A stretch of 36,202 nt of DNA from Hyphomicrobium sp. (GTDB taxonomy: Bacteria; Pseudomonadota; Alphaproteobacteria; Rhizobiales; Hyphomicrobiaceae), in assembly GCA_025351425.1 (NCBI GenBank), contig JANXVY010000048.1:1-36202 (forward strand), read 5' to 3'. The notes under the pieces were generated by a model. The model was not told the DNA's origin and ran no database searches. It saw nothing but the letters and a program-made list of their open reading frames with translations. Below are positions 24,212-31,194 of this stretch, in pieces. Position numbers and translations under genes: made by a program. Within the stretch, counting starts at the first letter, position 1. Each line of letters opens with the position of its first letter.

Positions 24212-25296
24212 CTCAAAGGGGCAGCACGCGTTGGCGCGCACTGGAGTTTATCGGTCAAGGCGGCGGCGCTGGCCGGATCGCCGATCAGGCGCGCTTGGCG
24301 CAGGGCGGCTAGATCGCGGCTGCCGGTACAGAAACACGCAATCCGCAGCTGGGCGATCAGAATTTCGAAGTGGGCGACGAGCGCGGCCGTATTCTCCAGA
24401 GCCGGGGCGAGAATGCCGGCAGCAAAGCCCGCCATGTCGGCTCCGAGCCGGATCGCTTTGGCCGCATCGATCCCCGTTTTCAATCCCCCGGATGCAATCA
24501 GCACGGCCTGCGGACAGGCGGCGCGCACGTCCCGGATCGCAGCCACGGTAGGGATGCCCCAATCGCGGAACGCCGCCGCCACCGCGCGGTCGTGATCGTT
24601 TTCCGCCCGCTCCGCCTCGACGGCAGCCCAACTCGTGCCGCCAGCACCCGCCACATCGAGCGTGGTGACGCCGCAACCGATAAGCTGTCTGGCGATGCCC
24701 CCCGACAAGCCGCAGCCGACTTCTTTGACGACCACGGGAACCGGCAACAGCCGCACCACGCGCTCGATGCTGGACAAGACGCCGCACCAGTCGCGGTCGC
24801 CCCCCGCTTGAACCGCTTCCTGCAACGGATTGAGATGGATGATGAGCGCGTCGGCATCGATCATCTCGACCGCGCTCCTGGCAAGTTCCAGGCCGCGCGG
24901 CTGGCGGATCTGGGCCGCTCCGAGGTTGGCCAGGATTGGAGCCTTCGGCGCCCGCGCACGCAACTCCCGCGTAAATCCGCCCGTAGCCCCGCCTTCGACC
25001 GCGATCCGCTGCGATCCGACGGCCAGCGCAATCCCGAGCGCGCCTGCGGCTTCCGCAAGACAAGCATTGACGGCCTCGGCCCGCTGCGGTCCCCCGGTCA
25101 TCGAACTGATGAGAAATGGCGCGGCAAGCCGGCGGCCGAGGAACCTGGTCGAAAGGTCGACTGCATCGAGCGCCAGTTCAGGCGCCGCCACATGCTCGAA
25201 GGCGACGCCTTCGAACCCGGCGGCCCCGCGTCCTTGCACGTCGCGCTTCAAGACGATGTCGAGATGCTCCGATTTACGCGAGCCGATGTCGGCCAT
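24208..25296 (-). CDS. fni: Type 2 isopentenyl-diphosphate delta-isomerase (FMN-dependent)
   Basis: A 362-residue TIM-barrel flavoenzyme that interconverts isopentenyl and dimethylallyl diphosphate. Signature segments are [16 protein letters not shown] at the N-terminus, [50 protein letters not shown] with the substrate-binding Asn and Gln, [14 protein letters not shown], and the phosphate/FMN loop [20 protein letters not shown]. Length is normal. It feeds isoprenoid precursors to the downstream crtI, with which it overlaps by four bases. The promoter lies in the 25297-25594 gap shared with crtW. Confidence 0.95.
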   Translation of the reverse strand: MADIGSRKSEHLDIVLKRDVQGRGAAGFEGVAFEHVAAPELALDAVDLSTRFLGRRLAAPFLISSMTGGPQRAEAVNACLAEAAGALGIALAVGSQRIAVEGGATGGFTRELRARAPKAPILANLGAAQIRQPRGLELARSAVEMIDADALIIHLNPLQEAVQAGGDRDWCGVLSSIERVVRLLPVPVVVKEVGCGLSGGIARQLIGCGVTTLDVAGAGGTSWAAVEAERAENDHDRAVAAAFRDWGIPTVAAIRDVRAACPQAVLIASGGLKTGIDAAKAIRLGADMAGFAAGILAPALENTAALVAHFEILIAQLRIACFCTGSRDLAALRQARLIGDPASAAALTDKLQCAPTRAAPLR

Positions 25297-25402
25297 GTCG
25301 GCTCCGGAATCCGTGACGTGGGAGGTTGCAAGCGGTTGGTACGCAGTATGAACGCTACCTTGGTCCGCTTGGTTTTGTCATTCGTATCACAGTCGGTTAG
25401 AT

Positions 25403-25468
25403 TAGAACGCGTTCGGAAAAGTGTGAAGCGGTTTTCCGTGAAAACGCGCGCCAGAACAATGAGCTAGA
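25403..25468. repeat. 66-bp palindromic intergenic repeat, copy 1
   Basis: The element begins TAGAACGCGTTCGGAAAA and ends AGCTAGA. Inside, CGGAAAA pairs with TTTTCCG, and CGCGTT upstream pairs with AACGCG downstream, giving a long interrupted hairpin. It matches the copy at 28486-28551 in 58 of 66 positions. It lies between the divergent fni and crtW genes, where it could affect either promoter. Confidence 0.85.
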
Positions 25469-25594
25469 TCAGGTTCGCGATGAGAAGAAGAGCTAACCTG
25501 CCCCAGGTAGAAGCAGCCGCTGGGATCTCGTCGATGCAGCGGTCACAGCCCATACGGCCATCCATGCCCGCCATTAACGAGTTGAACCCAACCC

Positions 25595-26377
25595 ATGACA
25601 CATGCGGCGTCCCCAAAGCCCAATGCCTCCACGGTCCCGCAACTCGAAAGCGCGCCGGAGTTCGACCCCGCCCGCCAGCGCCGCATCGGCTTGACCTTGG
25701 CATTGGTTGTGTTGGCGGCCTGGCTGGCGCTCCACGTCACCACGGTTTTCTTCTTTCCCCTGGCCTGGAGCACGGCGCCGCTCGCCGTTGGTCTGGTAGT
25801 GGTGCAAACGTGGCTCTACGTCGGCATCTTCATCGTTGCCCACGATTGCATGCACGGCTCGCTCGTGCCCTTTACGCCGTGGGCCAACCGCCTGATCGGC
25901 AATGTCTGCCTCTTCCTTTACGCAGGCTTCTCCTTCGACGCCCTCAACACCGCTCATCACCGCCATCATCGTTATTCCGGCACCGCCAGCGATCCCGATT
26001 TCGACGATCACCCGCCCTATCCGTTCTGGCACTGGTTCGCCAAATTCTTCGTCGAGTATTTTGCGCTGACCCAGATCGCGATCATTCTCGCCGTCTACGC
26101 GCTCTACATCTACGTGTTGGGCGCGTCGCAATGGAACGCGCTGGTGTTCTGGGCTGTGCCCGGCTTGTTGTCGGCACTGCAGTTGTTCACGTTTGGAACC
26201 TACCTGCCCCACAAGCCCGATAGGCACCCCTTCGCCGACCGCCACAACGCGCGCACCAACAACTTCCCCGTCTGGCTCTCCCTGCTGACGTGCTTCCACT
26301 TCGGCTACCACCACGAGCATCATCTCTACCCGACGGTCCCCTGGTGGCGGCTCCCCGCCATGCGAAACAAGCATTAG
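25595..26377 (+). CDS. crtW: Beta-carotene ketolase, CrtW type
   Basis: A 260-residue membrane di-iron enzyme of the fatty-acid-desaturase superfamily. It adds keto groups to the beta-ionone ring (echinenone, canthaxanthin or astaxanthin routes). The three histidine boxes are visible: HDCMHG from residue 83, HHRHHRYSG from 121 and HHEHH from 239. The CrtW-specific context is also there: FADRHNARTNNFPVWLSLLT, then CFHFGYHHEHHLYPTVPWWR. Four or so hydrophobic segments lie between. ATG 25595 has no strong ribosome site. Transcribed divergently from fni-crtI; the gene pair supports a ketocarotenoid product. Confidence 0.93.
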   Translation: MTHAASPKPNASTVPQLESAPEFDPARQRRIGLTLALVVLAAWLALHVTTVFFFPLAWSTAPLAVGLVVVQTWLYVGIFIVAHDCMHGSLVPFTPWANRLIGNVCLFLYAGFSFDALNTAHHRHHRYSGTASDPDFDDHPPYPFWHWFAKFFVEYFALTQIAIILAVYALYIYVLGASQWNALVFWAVPGLLSALQLFTFGTYLPHKPDRHPFADRHNARTNNFPVWLSLLTCFHFGYHHEHHLYPTVPWWRLPAMRNKH

Positions 26378-26454
26378 GCGCAGCAGCGATCCAGCCCGCT
26401 TAAAGTCCCGCAACCCCGCAACGCCGTCCCTTGCCGCAACCCCGCGCCCGCAAT

Positions 26455-28467
26455 TCAGGCGTTGCTTTCGCGTGCCCAGGTTGCAGCTTCGAGATAGGCG
26501 TGCGCATCTTCCTTGCGCTCGAAGATGTGCGGCGCGAGTCCGCGTTTGCGCAGCGCCTCCTGCATCTTGAGCCGCAGGAATGCGCTCGTGGCATACCGCG
26601 TCGTCGTCGCGTAGTGGTGCTGCTCCATGTACTCGATCATTTCGGCGTAATGATCATAAAGGTTCTCGCTGATGCGGAAGCCGTCGTGGTTGACGACCGA
26701 GTTGACGCGTTTACCCGCCTTCGTGCAGGCGGCAATCAGGCTCCGGCGCAACTCGTCCACGTCGGCTTTCGAGCGCACGTTCCAGCCTTCGAGGTTGAGG
26801 AACAGGATGTTGCGCTCGGCGTCATAGCTGATCCGCTCAGCGAGGTTGAGGTTGAGCAGCGTCGCCAGCAGCCCCATCTGCTCGTCGACGAAGATGCGCT
26901 TGTCCATCACGCCGGGCTTATGGATGACCGGCTTGAAATCCATCTGCGCAAGAATATCGCGCTCGATATCGATCCCTGGCGCCACCTCGATCAGTTCGAG
27001 CCCCTTGCTCGTCAGCTGGAACACGCACCGTTCCGTGACGTAGATCACCGGTTGCGAGCGCTTCACCGCATACGAGCCGCTGAACGTGATCTGCTCCACG
27101 TTCTTGATGAACTTGCGCGCGCGCCCCTCCTTGACGATCCTGACCTTGCCGTCGTGGATCGCGATATCGAGCCCGCCGGCTGTGAACGTGCCGCCAAACA
27201 CCACCGCGCGCGCGTTCTGGCTGATATTGATGAACCCGCCGCAGCCATTCAGCCGCCCGCCGAAGCGCGAGGTGTTGACGTTGCCCTGCTCGTCGCACTC
27301 GGCCATGCCGAGGCACGTCATGTCGAGCCCGCCGCCGTCGTAGAAATCGAACATTTGGTTCTGGTCGATGATGCTGTCGGCGTTCGTCGCAGCCCCAAAG
27401 CTCGACCCGCTGGACAGCACGCCGCCGACAGCGCCCGCTTCCGTCGTCAACGTGATGTAGGGCGTGATCTTTTCTTCGTTCGCAACTGCCGCGATCCCCT
27501 CGGGCGCACCGACGCCGAGGTTGACCACGCCGTTGGGCGGCAGCTCGAACGCGGCGCGGCGTGCAATGATTTTGCGCTCGTCCAGTTCCATTTTCGCCAT
27601 GCCCGTGACGGGTACGCGAATTTCCCCCGACAAGGCCGGGTTATGCTGCGAGCCGTAGTTCATCCGGTGCAGTTCGGGCTTGTCGGCGACGACCACGCAG
27701 TCGACCAGAATGCCCGGCACCTTCACGTCTTTGGGCCGGATCGACCCGGCTTCCACGATCCGCTCGACCTGCGCGATCACGATGCCGCCATTGTTGCGCG
27801 CCGCCATCGCCTGCGCCAGGTTGTCCAGCGTCAACGCTTCCTTTTCGAGGCTGATGTTGCCGGACGGGTCGGCGCTCGTCCCGCGGATAAACGCGATGTC
27901 GATCTTCGTCGCGGTATAGAACAGCCACTCCTCGCCATCGACCTCGACGAGTTTGACGATGTCGTCTTTGGTCACCTCGTTGACGCGCCCGCCCCCCAGC
28001 CGCGGATCGACATAGGTGTGCAACCCCACCTTGGAAAACAGGCCCGGCTGGCCGGCAGCGCACGCCCGGTACAGCTGCGAAATCACGCCCTGAGGCAGGT
28101 TGTAACCGAGAATCTTGTTTTCCTGGGCTGCCTGCGCCACTTTCGGCATGCGCCCGAAATTGGCGGCAATGACCCGCGAGAGCAGCCCCTCGTGATGGAG
28201 CCGCCCCGTGCCGAGCCCTTTACTGTCGCCCGCCCCCGCGGTCATGATCAGCGTCAGCCCGCGCGGCACGCCGGTCTCCACGAACCGCTTTTCAAGCGCC
28301 GCATGCAGCGCTTCGGGAATGCAGCTTTGTACGAACCCCGTGGTGGTGACGACGTCGTTGTCGCTGATGAGGGCGATGGCTTCGTCGGCTGTGATGACCT
28401 TGTTTTTGAGCATGGCGTTGTGCGTTTCCCCGTAGGCCACATTCTCCGCTCGCCGGGCGTGGCTCAT
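26455..28467 (-). CDS. Family I CoA-transferase (propionate/3-ketoacid type) with C-terminal extension
   Basis: A 670-residue protein. The first half matches CoA-transferase subunit A (VITADEAIALISDNDVVTTT, LTLIMTAGAGDSKGLGTGRL) and the second half subunit B (GVVNLGVGAPEGIAAVANEE). The probable catalytic glutamate is Glu343 in LTTEAGAVGG. This fused layout is that of propionate CoA-transferase/YdiF, normally about 520 residues. Here about 130 further residues follow (from FVDEQMGLLATLLNLNLAER to LEAATWARESNA). Likely reaction: CoA transfer between short-chain acyl-CoA and acetate or a ketoacid; the substrate is unknown. ATG 28467 has AAGG 5 nt upstream; ATG 28413 (MLKNKVITADEA) is an alternative where homology begins. 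Single gene on its strand. Confidence 0.85.
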   Translation of the reverse strand: MSHARRAENVAYGETHNAMLKNKVITADEAIALISDNDVVTTTGFVQSCIPEALHAALEKRFVETGVPRGLTLIMTAGAGDSKGLGTGRLHHEGLLSRVIAANFGRMPKVAQAAQENKILGYNLPQGVISQLYRACAAGQPGLFSKVGLHTYVDPRLGGGRVNEVTKDDIVKLVEVDGEEWLFYTATKIDIAFIRGTSADPSGNISLEKEALTLDNLAQAMAARNNGGIVIAQVERIVEAGSIRPKDVKVPGILVDCVVVADKPELHRMNYGSQHNPALSGEIRVPVTGMAKMELDERKIIARRAAFELPPNGVVNLGVGAPEGIAAVANEEKITPYITLTTEAGAVGGVLSSGSSFGAATNADSIIDQNQMFDFYDGGGLDMTCLGMAECDEQGNVNTSRFGGRLNGCGGFINISQNARAVVFGGTFTAGGLDIAIHDGKVRIVKEGRARKFIKNVEQITFSGSYAVKRSQPVIYVTERCVFQLTSKGLELIEVAPGIDIERDILAQMDFKPVIHKPGVMDKRIFVDEQMGLLATLLNLNLAERISYDAERNILFLNLEGWNVRSKADVDELRRSLIAACTKAGKRVNSVVNHDGFRISENLYDHYAEMIEYMEQHHYATTTRYATSAFLRLKMQEALRKRGLAPHIFERKEDAHAYLEAATWARESNA

Positions 28468-28485
28468 TCGACCTTAGTCGGATGC

Positions 28486-28551
28486 TAGAGCGCGTTAGGA
28501 AAAGTGTGAAGCGGTTTTCCGTCAAAACGCGCGACAAAACATAAAGCTAGA
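28486..28551. repeat. 66-bp palindromic intergenic repeat, copy 2
   Basis: The second copy of the element at 25403-25468, in the same orientation, beginning TAGAGCGCGTTAGGAAAA and ending AGCTAGA. The internal GGAAAA/TTTTCC and CGCGTT/AACGCG complementarity is retained. It lies just upstream of the CoA-transferase start and upstream of the divergent lipoprotein gene. Confidence 0.85.
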
Positions 28552-28709
28552 GCGTGGGAGCGATTCAAAGAAAAGCGAACAGGCTCTGGTGCGAATAGGA
28601 CATGCCGCGCAAGAGCATCTCTGTCCCCAGCCAGCGCGGTTGCAAACGATGCGCGCTGAACCCGAATCGGGGCACGAACACAGCCGTGGGGGTGCCATCG
28701 GGGAGTCTT

Positions 28710-29360
28710 ATGAGATTGTTGCGCAGTGTTTCATCGTTGGTGGCCGCAGCGCTGCTCGCCGCCTGCACCCACGCACGCGACGGAACGCCGATCGACCACC
28801 TCGCAACCTTCGGCGTCACCCCGCCCAATGGCAACACGGTGTACGTCTGCCATGCCTACGGCTGCCAGATGAAAACCCGGTTCCGCTTCACCGCCGCAGA
28901 CATCGTCGCGCTGCGCACTCTCATGGAAACGACCCGCAAAGCCGACACCCCCTATGAAGAGCGCCGCGCGGTCGCTTATGCCATCGGCTGGATCGAGCGC
29001 CGCGTCGGCGACGTCATCGGCACCAAGGACGACCGGCCCGGCATGGATTTCGCAGCCTCTGGCGATCCCACGCAGCAAGACTGCGTGGACGAAAGCACCA
29101 ACACCACCTCGTATATGCTGGTCCTGCAATCCAACGGCCTGCTGCGCCATCATTCTGTCGCGCGGCCCTTCGCCAAGGACCAGCTCTGGCGCGGCGTCGC
29201 CGGCTGGACACACTGGACGGCCGTGCTCCAGGAGAATGCAACGCCCCAGAAGTGGGCCGTCGACAGCTGGATTTACGCCAACGGCGAAAACCCTGCCATC
29301 GTCGAGGTTGAGAACTGGTACATCGCGGATCTCGCCGCGCTCCCCCAGTCCACGCACTAG
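28710..29360 (+). CDS. Putative lipoprotein of unknown function
   Basis: A 216-residue precursor. MRLLRSVSSLVAAALLAAC is a lipoprotein signal with lipobox LAAC and the lipidated cysteine at residue 19. The mature part includes YVCHAYGCQMKTRFRFTAAD, YEERRAVAYAIGWIERRVGD, and DCVDESTNTTSYMLVLQSNG, then a Trp-rich HWTAVLQENATPQKWAVDSW end. I do not recognise a domain with known activity; the Cys-containing blocks look conserved in style. A GGGGAG ribosome site 5 nt before ATG 28710 fixes the start, although the frame is open from 28602. Divergent from the CoA-transferase. Confidence 0.8.
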   Translation: MRLLRSVSSLVAAALLAACTHARDGTPIDHLATFGVTPPNGNTVYVCHAYGCQMKTRFRFTAADIVALRTLMETTRKADTPYEERRAVAYAIGWIERRVGDVIGTKDDRPGMDFAASGDPTQQDCVDESTNTTSYMLVLQSNGLLRHHSVARPFAKDQLWRGVAGWTHWTAVLQENATPQKWAVDSWIYANGENPAIVEVENWYIADLAALPQSTH

Positions 29361-29410
29361 CGCAAACCCGATCCGAAGCCGGACGCGCCCATGCCCTGAA
29401 TTCGTTGTCG

Positions 29411-29422
29411 AGTTGGCGCACC
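29411..29422. repeat. 12-bp copy of the tRNA-Arg 3' end and flank
   Basis: AGTTGGCGCACC here is identical to 31002-31013, which covers the last nine bases of tRNA-Arg(CCG), including CCA, plus three flanking bases, in the same orientation. It could be an attachment-site remnant or a chance match. It lies directly beside the 33-bp direct repeat at 29438. Confidence 0.4.
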
Positions 29423-29437
29423 GCACAGAATACAAGC

Positions 29438-29470
29438 GCGAACACCTATATGGTTGAAGTTGCGATGTAG
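29438..29470. repeat. 33-bp direct repeat flanking an orphan gene, left copy
   Basis: The sequence starting GCGAACACCTATATGGTTGA matches 30316-30348 in 28 of 33 positions; all five differences are A/G exchanges. Weaker similarity extends about 14 nt to the left of both copies. The two copies enclose the gene at 29511-30164. Confidence 0.8.
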
Positions 29471-29510
29471 ATTTTCGTGAGATTTGCCGCCATACTTATG
29501 AGCCGCAGCG

Positions 29511-30164
29511 TCACGCTTTGGACCGTGAGCCCTTCATTCGCCCCTCGATCGCGATGATCTTGAGGATGTCATCGACTTCGGGTGAAGGCGCACGCGTTTC
29601 AACATGCGGAATGTAGCGGCCAGAGTCCGGCCCCCAATCGAAGTACAATCCTGTCCCAGGTTCTTTGAGTACCGCCGCGTGCTCGCGCGAAATCTCCAAC
29701 GACTGGCTCAGCAGGCACGTGACTTTGGCTTCGCCCAGCAGTTTCGCGTGTACCGTCAGCGTGTACTCGCCCTCTGAAAACCGAAACTCACAGCCGTCCT
29801 TGGGCATGAGAAAATGATGGTTGGCCGATACGCCGGTTTCCCCGACAAACAGTCCGCTACCGCGAACGAGCTTGTCGTCACCGTGGACCCAAATGTTGAA
29901 GTTCTGTCTCGTCTCATTTCTCGCAATGCTCACGTGCATGCTCTCAATCACTCGTCCTCTTTTGGACGTCGAGAACAATAGGGTCCGTATGTAAACCTTT
30001 GGGGGAGGCGCTACGTCGGGAACTCGTGAAGCATCAGGTCCCAAAAAAATTACGGTTGGCTGGGTCATCTTCAGCTGGCCCCGACGCAAGAGCGTGAGCC
30101 ATGCCGTCGCCGAGGAGATCGCAAGGGCGAGGATTGATATTGTAGTTGCCACTGGATCCGCCAT
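29511..30164 (-). CDS. Membrane-anchored protein of unknown function
   Basis: A 217-residue protein with a single N-terminal membrane segment (MADPVATTISILALAISSAT followed by AWLTLL) and then a basic stretch (RRGQLK), so the bulk is probably cytoplasmic. The remainder is beta-rich (PPPKVYIRTLLFSTSKRGRV, FNIWVHGDDKLVRGSGLF, FRFSEGEYTLTVHAKLLG), suggestive of a sandwich fold. I do not recognise a family. GGGAG 7 nt before ATG 30164 decides the start over the upstream ATG at 30191. The gene looks less GC-rich than its neighbours and is bounded by 33-bp direct repeats, both of which suggest acquisition by transfer. Confidence 0.75.
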   Translation of the reverse strand: MADPVATTISILALAISSATAWLTLLRRGQLKMTQPTVIFLGPDASRVPDVAPPPKVYIRTLLFSTSKRGRVIESMHVSIARNETRQNFNIWVHGDDKLVRGSGLFVGETGVSANHHFLMPKDGCEFRFSEGEYTLTVHAKLLGEAKVTCLLSQSLEISREHAAVLKEPGTGLYFDWGPDSGRYIPHVETRAPSPEVDDILKIIAIEGRMKGSRSKA

Positions 30165-30261
30165 GATCAATGCTCCCGAAGCGTTGGACATTGATAACTA
30201 CCACATTGTGAAGTTGCAGCAGCCTTAGCTTCGCTAGCACGGGGCGTCCTTTGTGGACAAA

Positions 30262-30294
30262 CCACCAGCAATCAACTTGCTATCTTGTTGGTGG
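30262..30294 (-). terminator. Hairpin after the DUF1772-like gene
   Basis: CCACCAGCAA (30262-30271) and TTGTTGGTGG (30285-30294) pair at nine of ten positions. On the minus strand the stem is followed by TTTGT. It lies about 95 nt beyond the stop of the membrane protein gene at 30388 and could end that transcript. Confidence 0.4.
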
Positions 30295-30315
30295 CGCGCC
30301 ACAGGGGATAAAAGT

Positions 30316-30348
30316 GCGAACACCTATGTGATTGAAATTACGATATAG
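30316..30348. repeat. 33-bp direct repeat flanking an orphan gene, right copy
   Basis: The partner of 29438-29470, in the same orientation, starting GCGAACACCTATGTGATTGA. It lies between the orphan gene and the DUF1772-like gene. The spacing between equivalent positions of the two copies is 878 nt. Confidence 0.8.
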
Positions 30349-30387
30349 TTGGCGATCGGTGCCGGACGGATTTTATCGACGGCGGCA

Positions 30388-30819
30388 TCATCGATTCAAT
30401 GGCCACAGATATGCCACCGTGGCCGCCACGCCGAGCGCCGTTCGGACCGAGTGCAAACGCGCCCAGGTCTCGAGCATAGCCCGTGATTGGGGGCCGGCAT
30501 CGTTCTCTGCAATGGCCTTTAGCTTGCGATTGATAGGCATGATGCCGATGAGTGTGTAAGGCCAGTTCGCGACGATCAGGATCGCACCGACAATCCAGCG
30601 CCAGTCTTTGGTCATCCACGCAGCGAGCAAGCCAAGTCCTCCGGATGCGACCGCCAATGTCGCCTGCATTGTATAGCCGGCCGCGTAGCTTGGTTTCCAC
30701 TGCTTGAGCAGGTTCATATCATCGAGCCCGAGGCGAGCAGGCTGCTCGGCAAAATTGATATAGAACGCTGCTCCTGCGAAAGCGGCGGCGAGGACAAGGG
30801 CTAAATGGCCGGCAATCAT
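30388..30819 (-). CDS. DUF1772-like small integral membrane protein
   Basis: A 143-residue protein with about four hydrophobic segments: MIAGHLALVLAAAFAGAAFY, MQATLAVASGGLGLLAAWM, WIVGAILIVANWPYTLIGIM, and a last one near LGVAATVAYLWP. The NWPYTLIGIMPINRKLKAI and TWARLHSVRT segments match the DUF1772/anthrone-oxygenase-like family as I know it. The function of bacterial members is not established. AGGAGCG 7 nt upstream supports ATG 30819. It stands alone between the direct repeat and tRNA-Arg. Confidence 0.8.
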   Translation of the reverse strand: MIAGHLALVLAAAFAGAAFYINFAEQPARLGLDDMNLLKQWKPSYAAGYTMQATLAVASGGLGLLAAWMTKDWRWIVGAILIVANWPYTLIGIMPINRKLKAIAENDAGPQSRAMLETWARLHSVRTALGVAATVAYLWPLNR

Positions 30820-31004
30820 GGTTCGCTCCTGATGTCAGAGGTGCCCTGCGCGGCGATGTCGAAACGGCCGCACGACCACAGCAGCATGTCCATGGACAGC
30901 ATTCTCATGCCAGCAGAATCGGCGTGACCCCGAAACTAACGGAGTTAGCGTTTCCCGTTGCCGGGAGGTATTGATAACTGCACGCTATCATCTTGATATC
31001 AAGT
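30820..31004. other. Intergenic region with hairpins between DUF1772-like gene and tRNA-Arg
   Basis: No gene seen. GAAACTAAC-GGA-GTTA with a 2-nt bulge and GTTTC forms a hairpin at 30932-30954, which could end the tRNA transcript. CTTGATATCAAG at 30992-31003 is a perfect 12-bp palindrome immediately beyond the tRNA 3' end. Confidence 0.45.
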
Positions 31005-31081
31005 TGGCGCACCTGGCAGGAGTCGAACCTGCGACCTTTGCCTTCGGAGGGCAACACTCTATCCAGCTGAGCTACAGGTGC
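31005..31081 (-). tRNA. tRNA-Arg (CCG)
   Basis: The 77-nt gene on the minus strand folds fully: acceptor GCACCTG/CAGGTGC, D arm GCTC/GAGT, anticodon stem TTGCC/GGCAA with loop CTCCGAA (anticodon CCG, reading CGG), T arm GCAGG/CCTGC with loop TTCGACT, and an encoded CCA. Its 3' end faces the accessory-looking stretch at 29.4-31.0 kb. Confidence 0.97.
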
Positions 31082-31194
31082 ATCAGCGCGCAGTCATAGC
31101 CGATCCGCAGCGCCCGCGCAATTGCGAACGGCTGAGGCCGGGATCAGGTCAATTCCTGGGCTGACAGCGCGCGCGGGTGTGATTAGATCAGCCT

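Noticed and set aside
20771-28467. An oxalate-degradation pathway formed by the OFA transporter and the CoA-transferase
   Set aside because: The CoA-transferase is family I, not the family III formyl-CoA:oxalate type, no oxalyl-CoA decarboxylase is present, and the genes are separated by carotenoid genes.
26431-28488. 685-codon open frame on the plus strand opposite the CoA-transferase
   Set aside because: It is the antisense shadow of a clear CoA-transferase in high-GC DNA; its protein is His/Arg/Asp-rich without any recognisable motif.
31144-31194. Promoter or ribosome site for polA
   Set aside because: No convincing Shine-Dalgarno or -35/-10 pair is visible between tRNA-Arg and the ATG, so none is annotated.
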